A stretch of 9,269 nucleotides of DNA, taken from positions 1 to 9,269 of the forward strand of contig CAJPTS010000054.1 of assembly GCA_905373625.1 (NCBI GenBank), in the 5' to 3' direction. This DNA is from Bacteroidia bacterium (GTDB lineage: Bacteria; Bacteroidota; Bacteroidia; Bacteroidales; CAJPTX01). The translations under genes and the position numbers were made by a program. This document shows positions 1 through 7,296 of this stretch, in pieces. Numbering within the stretch: the stretch's first letter is position 1; each line of letters opens with the position of its first letter. Below the pieces are notes generated by a model. That model was not told the DNA's origin, made no database searches, and was given only the letters and a program-made list of their open reading frames with translations.

Positions 1-2
1 CC

Positions 3-2141
3 CCGTCTGACGATACTTCGCGCGAATTTGGGCTATTGTACGGCGCTGTAAAGGATACTTTGGAGCGCACCTCGTACATATTTCATTACGATGTGCACGA
101 AGCAGAGCTGCGGGAGTTTATAAAGCAGCATTTGAGCGAGAGTTCCGAGCTAATACAGATCAATAAAAACAACTTTGTGAGTATCTATCAGCGATGGTTA
201 GCGCAAGTGCAGCCGAGCATAGATGTGAACTGGGACGTACTGAAAAAGAATGGTTTAATAGATGGCGATTTCTTTTTAGCAGATTTACTCTCCGAGAAAA
301 ACCAAACCATTAAAGAGGCGCTCTTCGTATTGTTGCAAGACAATAGGTATATTGTAGATAGGAAAATAGATGCGCGCGGCTTGTTTACTGCTAGCGAGGT
401 CTTTTTCAAAGACCGACAAAAAGCCCATGCCCAGTTTTGGAGTCTGTACCAGCGCCCACCGCGTGAGGAATACTGGGACTATATAATCAAGCGGCGCGAT
501 CTTCTCGTACCGCAGGACGTTCGTGAACGTAAAGGTTCATTTTTCACTCCCAAAATTTGGGTGGATCTCTCGCAAAAGTATCTTGCCGACGTACTGGGCG
601 ATAACTGGCAGGACGAATTCTATGTATGGGATTGTGCAGCAGGTACAGGTAACCTGTTAAACGGGCTCACAAACAAGTACCACATCTGGGCTTCTACCCT
701 AGACCAACAGGATGTAGATGTGATGAAAGACCGCATAAAAAATGGCGCAAACCTTTTGGAAAGCCACGTCTTTCAGTTCGATTTTTTGAACGATGAGTTT
801 ACCAAGCTCCCACAGCCACTCCAAGACATCATAAATGACCCAGAGAAGCGCAAAAAGTTAGTGGTATACATTAATCCCCCCTATGCTGAGGCGGGGAATA
901 AACGGGTGCTTTCCAACAATTCCTTTGAGCACAAAAATGGAGTAGCCGTTCAAATGCTAACCTATAAGCGTTATCGTGCACAGATTGGAATTTCGGGGCG
1001 TGAGCTATTCTCGCAATTCCTAATTCGCATTTACAAAGAAATTCCTAGCTGTTGGATTGCCAATTTTTCGAAGCTGAAACACTTACAGTCACCATTATTT
1101 TTTGAATTACGGGAAGTTTTCTTCGCTTCGCTGAAAGCAATATTCATTGTGCCCGCCGAGACATTTGACAATGTACGGGGACAATTTCCTATCGGTTTCC
1201 AAATATGGGACACGACCGAAAGATCACGTTTCCTATCTACACGCGGGAATGTTTACGATAGAAACGGAAACTTTCTCTTTCAGAAAGTTATAGCATCCTT
1301 CGATAATGAAAAACGAATTGTAGACTGGCTGCTTCGCTTCAAAGATGAAAATGAGGAAAGGGCTATCGGGTTTGCGAACAATGCTAGAAATGATTTTCAA
1401 AATCAGAATTTCGCTTTTATTGTCAATAAAAAATCTCAAATGCCTGTGCCGCGCGGTTGGTGGATTACATCAAAAAATCTTCGTATTCTTTCAATCCACC
1501 TAGCGGTTCGGCATGTAGTAAGCGCGACGTGGTATAATGATCGCGACCTTTTTCTCGCTCCCAATGATAATTGGTATACAGACTCTGTATTCCAAAACAA
1601 TTGCTTGGCATTCACACTGTTTACATCGTACAACACTATTCAAAGTCAGTACGGCATAAACCACTGGATTCCGTTTACCGAACAAGAAGTTAATGCGAAG
1701 GAAGAGTTCAAGAGCCACTTTATGACAGACTTCATTGCTGGCAAATGCCCGCAAAGCCAAAAGACGAAAGACGAGAGACGAAAGGCGCAAAGCGAGGAAA
1801 AAAAGAAGAGTAAAAAAGAAGTGGGGTCATTACTGCATTTAGCAGAAGAAGAGTCTTTTGTACCAACAGAGCCGCTTATCTTTTCACCCGAGGCTACTGC
1901 TGTATTTGATGCGGGGCGTGAGCTGTGGCGCTACTATCATGCACAGCCGAATGCGAACCCAAATGCGTCGTACTATGACATTCGGGAGCACTTCCAAGGG
2001 CGAAACGAAAAAGGGAAAATGAACCCAAAGAGCGAGGACACGGAATATATGCGCCTGTTAGGCAATTTGAAGGAGGCGATGGAGGTTCTGCGGCAACAGA
2101 TAGTGCCAAAGGTATATGAATACGGATTCTTGATCTCCTAA
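3..2141 (+). CDS. Adenine-specific DNA methyltransferase, restriction-modification type (5' end outside window)
   Basis: This protein probably transfers a methyl group from S-adenosylmethionine to the N6 of adenine in DNA. Visible residues are numbered from base 3. GSFFTP (178-183) fits motif X. WDCAAGTGNLL (Asp210 to Leu217 region) is the AdoMet-binding motif I. INPPY (Asn291-Tyr294) is catalytic motif IV, typical of N6-adenine enzymes. About 300 residues follow and probably hold target recognition. A lysine-rich, low-complexity linker (about 585-610) separates the last conserved block, which ends KVYEYGFLIS. The frame stays open to the window edge with no ATG, and the residues before the TTG at 36 look coding, so the gene starts upstream. 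The missing part could hold a nuclease domain, as in type IIG enzymes, but this cannot be seen. An orphan methyltransferase is the main alternative. uvrB starts 26 bases downstream. Confidence 0.88.
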   Translation, partial: PSDDTSREFGLLYGAVKDTLERTSYIFHYDVHEAELREFIKQHLSESSELIQINKNNFVSIYQRWLAQVQPSIDVNWDVLKKNGLIDGDFFLADLLSEKNQTIKEALFVLLQDNRYIVDRKIDARGLFTASEVFFKDRQKAHAQFWSLYQRPPREEYWDYIIKRRDLLVPQDVRERKGSFFTPKIWVDLSQKYLADVLGDNWQDEFYVWDCAAGTGNLLNGLTNKYHIWASTLDQQDVDVMKDRIKNGANLLESHVFQFDFLNDEFTKLPQPLQDIINDPEKRKKLVVYINPPYAEAGNKRVLSNNSFEHKNGVAVQMLTYKRYRAQIGISGRELFSQFLIRIYKEIPSCWIANFSKLKHLQSPLFFELREVFFASLKAIFIVPAETFDNVRGQFPIGFQIWDTTERSRFLSTRGNVYDRNGNFLFQKVIASFDNEKRIVDWLLRFKDENEERAIGFANNARNDFQNQNFAFIVNKKSQMPVPRGWWITSKNLRILSIHLAVRHVVSATWYNDRDLFLAPNDNWYTDSVFQNNCLAFTLFTSYNTIQSQYGINHWIPFTEQEVNAKEEFKSHFMTDFIAGKCPQSQKTKDERRKAQSEEKKKSKKEVGSLLHLAEEESFVPTEPLIFSPEATAVFDAGRELWRYYHAQPNANPNASYYDIREHFQGRNEKGKMNPKSEDTEYMRLLGNLKEAMEVLRQQIVPKVYEYGFLIS
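1762..1783 (+). repeat. 22-base dispersed repeat, copy inside methyltransferase linker
   Basis: This purine-rich stretch (agacgaaagac followed by gagagacgaaa) encodes part of the Lys/Arg-rich linker KTKDERRKAQ of the DNA methyltransferase. It is nearly identical to the intergenic sequence at 8780-8801 (20/22). It contains the internal word agacgaaag and continues into further A/G-rich sequence up to about 1822. Confidence 0.5.
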
Positions 2142-2167
2142 CCCTTTAACCCTACACGCTATTTAAG

Positions 2168-4222
2168 ATGGATCATTTTAAGCTTGAAGCTGCCTTCCAG
2201 CCCATGGGCGATCAGCCCGAAGCAATACGACTCCTGACAGACGGCTTTCAGAAAGGAGCACGAAGCCAAGTATTACTGGGCGTAACAGGCTCGGGAAAGA
2301 CCTTTACGGCAGCCAATGTGATAGCTCAACTCAATCGTCCCGCTCTTATACTTAGCCACAATAAGACTCTGGCTGCCCAGCTGTATAGCGAATTTAAGGG
2401 CTTCTTCCCCCACAATCGCGTGGAATATTTTGTCTCCTATTATGACTACTATCAGCCCGAGGCCTACGTACCTTCTACAGATACGTACATCGAAAAAGAC
2501 CTCTCTATTAACCAAGAGATTGAAAAATTGCGGCTAAGTACCACGTCCGCTCTCCTTTCTGGGCGTACTGATGTAATCGTGGTATGCTCGGTTTCGTGTC
2601 TTTATGGTATTGGTAACCCCGAGGACTTTCATGAGAATACTCTTACAGTACACCTGGGTGAGGCTCTAAACCGCGATCAGTTCCTCCGTCAGTTGGTTAC
2701 GGCTCTCTATACACGTAATGAACTCTCGCTTGAGCGTGGGAATTTCCGCGTGAAGGGCGATACGGTAGATGTTGCAGTGGCCTATGGCGATTATGCTTAC
2801 CGAGTAATCTTTTGGGGAAACGAGGTCGAGCAGTTACAGAGCTTTGATCCCGTTACAGGGCAAATAATAGACGATAAGCTGGAAGAGGTTGTAATATTTC
2901 CAGCCAGTATTTTTGTAACGACTAAAGCGCGGTTAAAGCGCGCTATATATGAAATACAAGATGACCTTGTAAAACAGATAGATTATTTCAATAGTATTGA
3001 CAAACCTCTCGAGGCAAAACGCATCCAGCAACGTGTGGAAAATGACCTTGAGATGATGCGTGAGCTCGGTTATTGCAAAGGAGTCGAGAACTATTCGCGT
3101 TATTTTGATGGTCGCCCCGAGGGATCGCGTCCCTTCTGTTTGCTTGATTATTTTCCTGACAACTTTATTACGGTGATTGATGAGAGTCATGTAACCATCC
3201 CACAGATCCGTGGTATGTATGGTGGCGACTTCTCGCGCAAAAGTAACCTCGTGGAGTACGGTTTCCGCTTGCCCGCAGCTTTGGATAACCGTCCCTTGAA
3301 ATTTGACGAGTTCTGCGAAGAGGTAGGACAGGTGCTTTATGTGAGTGCCACCCCTGCAGAATATGAACTCGCCGAGAGTGAAGGCGTTGTGGTAGAACAG
3401 CTGATCCGCCCTACGGGAGTACTAGATCCGCCCATTGATGTACGTCCCATTCGTGGGCAAATAGATGATCTGTTGCATGAAATACAGGTTCGTACAGAAC
3501 GAAAAGAACGCGTACTCGTTACCACATTGACTAAGAAGATGGCAGAGAACCTGACAGACTTTCTCCGTGGCGTCGGAGTGCAGTGCGAATACATCCACTC
3601 TGACGTAGATACGCTTGAGCGGGTACGTATTCTTGACGAGCTTAGGGCGGGAGCTTTTGATGTACTTATCGGCGTAAACCTCCTGCGCGAGGGGTTGGAT
3701 CTGCCCGAAGTATCGCTCGTCGCAATCCTAGATGCAGATAAAGAAGGCTTTCTTCGTTCGGCTCGTGCTCTTACACAAACGGCGGGACGCGCTGCACGCA
3801 ATGTGAATGGGCTAGTTATCATGTACGCGGATAACATTACGGACTCTATGCAAACCACCATAAACGAGACGTTACGACGCCGCGAGAAACAGATAGCTTA
3901 TAATACTGAACATCATATTACTCCGCAACAATTGAAGAAGAAAGAACGCAAATCGCTCTTAGAGGGGAGTGCCGTAGACTTCCTGTTTGAGACTGTTGCC
4001 TCGCCCTCTAGCTCAGAGAATATAACCGCTAGCGAAGATGGTCATATAGCCGCAGAACCACAGGTAGCATTTACAAGCATTGCAGAACTCCGAAAAGAGA
4101 TCCAGCGTCACGAAAAAATGATGAAACAAGCCGCAAAGGAGAAGCAATTTAAGCTCGCGGCAGAGTATCGAGACAAGATGTTTGCTTTGCAGGAGCATCT
4201 TAACAAGATCGATTCTAATTAG
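2168..4222 (+). CDS. uvrB: Excinuclease ABC subunit B (UvrB)
   Basis: UvrB is the damage-verifying helicase-like subunit of bacterial nucleotide excision repair. It is loaded by UvrA and recruits UvrC for incision, in the cytoplasm. The protein has 684 residues, the usual family size. Visible landmarks are Walker A GVTGSGKT (38-45), the beta-hairpin region YYDYYQPEAYVP (91-102) that clamps a DNA strand, the Walker B-type box DESH (338-341), and motif VI QTAGRAAR starting at Gln537. A variable Ser/Glu-rich linker (about 613-636) precedes the C-terminal UVR motif (about 638-680, ELRKEIQRHEK to EYRDKMFALQEHL), which contacts UvrC. The ATG at 2168 gives the standard N-terminus MDHFKLEAAFQPMGDQPEAI. 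There is no clear Shine-Dalgarno site. It lies 26 bases after the methyltransferase gene and 41 before the next gene. No key residue is missing. Confidence 0.98.
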   Translation: MDHFKLEAAFQPMGDQPEAIRLLTDGFQKGARSQVLLGVTGSGKTFTAANVIAQLNRPALILSHNKTLAAQLYSEFKGFFPHNRVEYFVSYYDYYQPEAYVPSTDTYIEKDLSINQEIEKLRLSTTSALLSGRTDVIVVCSVSCLYGIGNPEDFHENTLTVHLGEALNRDQFLRQLVTALYTRNELSLERGNFRVKGDTVDVAVAYGDYAYRVIFWGNEVEQLQSFDPVTGQIIDDKLEEVVIFPASIFVTTKARLKRAIYEIQDDLVKQIDYFNSIDKPLEAKRIQQRVENDLEMMRELGYCKGVENYSRYFDGRPEGSRPFCLLDYFPDNFITVIDESHVTIPQIRGMYGGDFSRKSNLVEYGFRLPAALDNRPLKFDEFCEEVGQVLYVSATPAEYELAESEGVVVEQLIRPTGVLDPPIDVRPIRGQIDDLLHEIQVRTERKERVLVTTLTKKMAENLTDFLRGVGVQCEYIHSDVDTLERVRILDELRAGAFDVLIGVNLLREGLDLPEVSLVAILDADKEGFLRSARALTQTAGRAARNVNGLVIMYADNITDSMQTTINETLRRREKQIAYNTEHHITPQQLKKKERKSLLEGSAVDFLFETVASPSSSENITASEDGHIAAEPQVAFTSIAELRKEIQRHEKMMKQAAKEKQFKLAAEYRDKMFALQEHLNKIDSN

Positions 4223-4231
4223 AATTACTAT

Positions 4232-4255
4232 CTTGCTTCCAAATATTTGGGCAAG
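4232..4255 (+). promoter_or_regulatory. Hairpin in the uvrB 3' gap, overlapping the next ribosome binding site
   Basis: The self-complementary core CCAAATATTTGG (4239-4250) is flanked by CTTGC (4232-4236) and GCAAG (4251-4255), with a two-base TT bulge on the left side. No T-run follows, so it is not a standard intrinsic terminator. Its right arm overlaps AAGG (4253-4256), the only Shine-Dalgarno-like bases before the ATG at 4264. It could weaken translation of the downstream gene or stabilise the uvrB 3' end. A role is inferred only. Confidence 0.35.
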
Positions 4256-4263
4256 GTAAAATA

Positions 4264-4830
4264 ATGGACTGTATTTGCTACTACACATACCTTCATTTTG
4301 GACTTTGGAATGCTTGGATACCCTCGTTTGGGTTAGTGCTTATCCAATTTCTTTTTATGGCATTCTTTCGCGACACAGCAAAGCGCGCCACAGACACCTC
4401 TTGGTACAACAAAAGTGACCGCCGTCATGCTCATTTGAGCTTTGTTTGGCAGGCTGCGATTCTTGTCCTTTCGCTTTTTGTTCCGTTGCGTCTCAGCAAG
4501 CCTTTTTTCTTTGTTGGTCTTGTCTTATTTGCACTAGCACTAGTCGGATTCCTAGCAGCGTTTATCTGCTACTGGCGTACGCCACTAGACAAAACCGTTC
4601 AGGGGGGCGTTTATAAACTCTCGCGCAACCCCATGTATTTTTTCTTCTCGGTTGGGATGATTGCCACCTGTATTGCCAGCGCCTCGCTCTGGTTACTCAT
4701 TGTGACCGCACTGCTTATCTTTGAGACTCATCACGTCATTTTGGGCGAAGAACGCTACTGCGCTGCTACCTATGGCGAAGAGTACCTCAACTACAAAGCT
4801 CGTACCCCACGTTATTTCTTATTCTTTTAA
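4264..4830 (+). CDS. ICMT/PEMT-like integral membrane methyltransferase
   Basis: This 188-residue protein has about four hydrophobic segments (roughly 15-36, 58-75, 80-103 and 125-158). Its C-terminal signature is that of the isoprenylcysteine carboxyl methyltransferase / phospholipid methyltransferase superfamily: GGVYKLSRNPMYF (114-126), then GEERYCAATYGEEYLNYKAR (161-180), ending TPRYF. In this fold those segments bind AdoMet and the membrane-embedded substrate. Bacterial members are mostly of unknown substrate, and bacteria lack prenylated CaaX proteins, so a lipid or small hydrophobic acceptor is more likely than a protein. It acts in the inner membrane. The ATG at 4264 has AAGG seven bases upstream and follows uvrB by 41 bases. 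pepD starts 37 bases after its stop. The family is clear, the substrate is not. Confidence 0.85.
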   Translation: MDCICYYTYLHFGLWNAWIPSFGLVLIQFLFMAFFRDTAKRATDTSWYNKSDRRHAHLSFVWQAAILVLSLFVPLRLSKPFFFVGLVLFALALVGFLAAFICYWRTPLDKTVQGGVYKLSRNPMYFFFSVGMIATCIASASLWLLIVTALLIFETHHVILGEERYCAATYGEEYLNYKARTPRYFLFF

Positions 4831-4867
4831 TATACGAGGCTCTCGCCTCCTAATACCAGTAAAAATT

Positions 4868-6304
4868 ATGAGTACAGAAAAACGCAATGCCGCTTTTCCT
4901 TCCGAATGCACAACGCTCATTGTGGGCAAGAAGATGACTGCGGACGGATCTATGATTGTGGCACGCTCCGAAGATTGGAATGCGATGTATGCAAAGAACC
5001 TCGAGATGTATGCAGATGCTGACAATGGTCCTGAGAGTTTTATTGCACGCGACAGCCCCTTCCGCTGCGACCTTCCCAAAAAAGCATTAGGCTATACTGC
5101 TATGCCTACATTTGATCTGCCTGGTCACTGGGGCAGTGCTGGATTTAATACCGCAGGAGTCGGGATGAGTGCTACCGAGAGCATTTTTAGTAGTGAAAAG
5201 GCGCTGGCAGCAGATCCGCTTGTAGAGAGTGGTGTGGCGGAGAATTCGGTATTTAACATTGTGTTACCCTACATACACACTGCGCGCGAGGGCGTGGAAC
5301 GTCTGGGCAAGCTTATAGAGCAATTTGGCGTTGCCGAAGGTTTCGGAATTGGTTTTGTAGACAATCAGGAAATTTGGTATCTGGAGACAGCCTCTGGGCA
5401 TCGGTGGTTAGCCTGTAGGATGCCTGAAGATCAGTATTTTGTAACGGGGAATCAAAGCCGTTTCCGTAAATATGACCCAAAGAACAAGGATAACTACATG
5501 GCATCGGCAGACCTTGTGGAATTTGCCACGAAGCACCATCTCTACGATCCGAAGGATGGCGAATTTGATTTTCATACGGCGTACATACGCGATGTAAAGC
5601 TAGATACAACCTACAATTATCCACGCGTATGGGGCTTACAAGCTATGCTAAGTCCTGATATTAAGAATGATGTTACGAAGAATACCTTTCCTGTATTTGC
5701 GAAGGCAAAGCAGCCAATTACATTAGATGATATGCGCCGCGCCTTTCGTTTCCATTACAACGGTACGGAGCATGACCCTTATCTGCATTCGAATCCGAAA
5801 GAGCCCTACCGCCCAGTTTCTATCTTCCGTACTACGCAAACCCACATTTTACACGTGCGTCCAGAATTACCACAAGCCATTGGTCTTGTAGACTATTATG
5901 CCATGGGTATGGCGGCTCTCGGTGCATTTGTGCCGCTCTATCAGGGTATTAGTTCGTACCCCAAGGCATATATGCTAGGCACTGACCACTCGAGTGTAGA
6001 GTCTGCGTACTGGAAGATGCGTAAAGTTATGACACTTGGCATGGTCAATTTTAATGCTTATGCGCCGCTCATTCAATCCACTTATGCAAAGTTTGAATCT
6101 GAGACGGCACAGCGCCAGAAGGAGATGGAAGCGCAGTACTTAGCTTGTTACAAGAGTTTACCGCTGCACGCACAAGATCTCTTACAGACCTTCTCTGATC
6201 GCGTATTGTTACAAGCGTTGGACGTGGCAGACGCGCTGAAAGAAGAACTCTTTACGCGCCTTACTAGCGATATCCAAGCAGAGTACAAATTTGCAGGAGC
6301 GTAA
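4868..6304 (+). CDS. pepD: C69-family dipeptidase (PepD)
   Basis: This is a dipeptidase of the N-terminal-nucleophile class; relatives such as lactobacillal PepDA hydrolyse a wide range of dipeptides. From the ATG at 4868 the protein has 478 residues, close to the family norm. The start is followed by ECTTLIVGKKMTADGSMIVARSED. Cys14 matches the catalytic nucleophile, expected to be exposed by self-removal of the first 13 residues. Further family-like segments are WYLETASGHRWLACRMPEDQYF and the following GNQSRFRKY. An in-frame ATG at 4721 would add 49 residues read across the preceding gene, with no family resemblance, so it is rejected. The chosen start has an A-rich leader (GTAAAAATT). There is no signal peptide, so it is predicted to be cytoplasmic and to recycle peptide nutrients. 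It is the last gene of the plus-strand block, with a hairpin 124 bases after the stop. Confidence 0.93.
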   Translation: MSTEKRNAAFPSECTTLIVGKKMTADGSMIVARSEDWNAMYAKNLEMYADADNGPESFIARDSPFRCDLPKKALGYTAMPTFDLPGHWGSAGFNTAGVGMSATESIFSSEKALAADPLVESGVAENSVFNIVLPYIHTAREGVERLGKLIEQFGVAEGFGIGFVDNQEIWYLETASGHRWLACRMPEDQYFVTGNQSRFRKYDPKNKDNYMASADLVEFATKHHLYDPKDGEFDFHTAYIRDVKLDTTYNYPRVWGLQAMLSPDIKNDVTKNTFPVFAKAKQPITLDDMRRAFRFHYNGTEHDPYLHSNPKEPYRPVSIFRTTQTHILHVRPELPQAIGLVDYYAMGMAALGAFVPLYQGISSYPKAYMLGTDHSSVESAYWKMRKVMTLGMVNFNAYAPLIQSTYAKFESETAQRQKEMEAQYLACYKSLPLHAQDLLQTFSDRVLLQALDVADALKEELFTRLTSDIQAEYKFAGA

Positions 6305-6427
6305 TCTTTATAGAACGGTGTCATAATGTGCACTCTGCTATCTTGATTTATACCAGTCGGGTGTACAATAGCGAGAATTGTCCATCATTCGCTGCGCCTT
6401 GCATTTTACACATTTTTAATACAACGA

Positions 6428-6466
6428 AAGAGGGTGTGCCAAAATTAGAATTTGACACACCCTCTT
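6428..6466. terminator. Strong hairpin between converging genes, probable bidirectional terminator
   Basis: AAGAGGGTGTG (6428-6438) pairs with CACACCCTCTT (6456-6466). The stem continues inward after one C/A mismatch (6439/6455) with CAAA/TTTG, giving 15 pairs of 16 around a 7-base loop ATTAGAA. It lies between the pepD stop (6304) and the stop of the opposing lipoprotein gene (6563), so it can serve both strands. Neither side has a good T-run, which weakens the classic rho-independent reading. From general familiarity, hairpins built on GAGGGTGTG...CACACCCTC are common after genes in Bacteroidales. The rest of the 258-base gap shows no gene. Confidence 0.7.
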
Positions 6467-6562
6467 GATAAGTCTTGTATTGCACCAATAAAGAAAACCG
6501 AACGGCAGAGGATAAACCTTTTGCTAATCAGTGAGTATTACGTGCAAACGGAGAGAGTCTTG

Positions 6563-7198
6563 CTAATACAAACGCGTCCTTATCGTAGGACGATCTTTTA
6601 TAGTCATGTCCATGACGACAACGCCCACTCTTCCGAATTTCTTGAAGTATAGAATCATGCGCTTCGGAAGCCACTTCAAATCAAATTCTGTAAGTCCCGT
6701 TATCTTCTTTCGCACATAATTATCGCGTAGCAACGACTTGTTATATCTTCCCAGTATATATTGAGAAATATCGTAATACCCAATTTCTACTTTGTCTGAG
6801 ACATCAACCCACTCCCCTGCTCGCAGTTGCAATAACTTAATACCCTGTATATTATATGGTTTTGTGTATGGGAGAGTAAATATCCGTAGGGTCGTATCTC
6901 CCATTTCGCCATATTCTGCAGCAATCTTTCTAAACTCTTCGCTATTCTTATTATCAATGCATGTTGTATGACACAGATTTATAGTACAATAACTGTCTTC
7001 TTTGCCTTCTTCAAGTGAAGTTTCGATGTGTGTTGGTACAAAATATATCTCCATGTAATGATGCGTTGCATGCGATGGTATGCCATCTCGCTTCGTACAT
7101 CCTGTGAGCGTTAATAGGAATGGGAGGAATAGTAGAAGAGCTAGCCTAATGGCAAACACCGCGCAATGGGCGATAGAAAATGAACTGTGATCTTTCAT
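6563..7198 (-). CDS. Lipoprotein of unknown function, downstream of C10 protease
   Basis: I do not recognise this family. From the ATG at 7198 the protein has 211 residues. The N-terminus has a hydrophobic signal stretch (about 13-32) ending in the lipobox LTGC, with Cys34 as the predicted lipidated residue, so the mature part of about 178 residues is membrane-anchored outside the cytoplasm. The residues after the cysteine (TKRDG) are not a strong Bacteroidota surface-export signal, so a periplasm-facing position is possible. A cysteine cluster (Cys71, Cys76, Cys80; spacing CX4CX3C) follows. The C-terminal half is basic and beta-rich in look (WVDVSDKVEIGYYDISQYI, then FGRVGVVVMDMTIKDRPTIR). 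An upstream ATG at 7255 would put 19 polar residues before the signal peptide and is less likely. It starts 98 bases after the protease stop, on the same strand, without a clear promoter of its own. Confidence 0.8.
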   Translation of the reverse strand: MKDHSSFSIAHCAVFAIRLALLLFLPFLLTLTGCTKRDGIPSHATHHYMEIYFVPTHIETSLEEGKEDSYCTINLCHTTCIDNKNSEEFRKIAAEYGEMGDTTLRIFTLPYTKPYNIQGIKLLQLRAGEWVDVSDKVEIGYYDISQYILGRYNKSLLRDNYVRKKITGLTEFDLKWLPKRMILYFKKFGRVGVVVMDMTIKDRPTIRTRLY

Positions 7199-7296
7199 TG
7201 TACTAAATACTTTTGAAGTTTGATGGTAGCAGATATGATCAGACGTCATAAACATATGAGCTGAGCATCCGCTCCATGGCGTATACTCCTAGCAAT

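Noticed and set aside
36..38. TTG as the start codon of the methyltransferase
   Set aside because: The frame continues open to the left edge with protein-like residues (PSDDTSREFGL) and no better start, so the gene is simply cut by the window.
3337..3861. 174-residue antisense open frame
   Set aside because: It lies wholly inside uvrB on the opposite strand and has a Ser/Arg-rich composition typical of a reverse-frame shadow.
4716..4723. TATCTTTG, a match to the Bacteroidota -7 element, upstream of pepD
   Set aside because: It lies inside the membrane methyltransferase gene, has no TTTG at the right spacing, and a match of six fixed bases is expected by chance several times in a window of this size.
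4721..4867. Longer N-terminus for the dipeptidase
   Set aside because: The extra 49 residues are read across the end of the preceding gene and would bury the catalytic N-terminal cysteine region. The ATG at 4868 gives the family-typical start.
6452..6652. 66-residue plus-strand open frame
   Set aside because: It begins inside the terminator hairpin, overlaps the lipoprotein gene end, and has no recognisable features.
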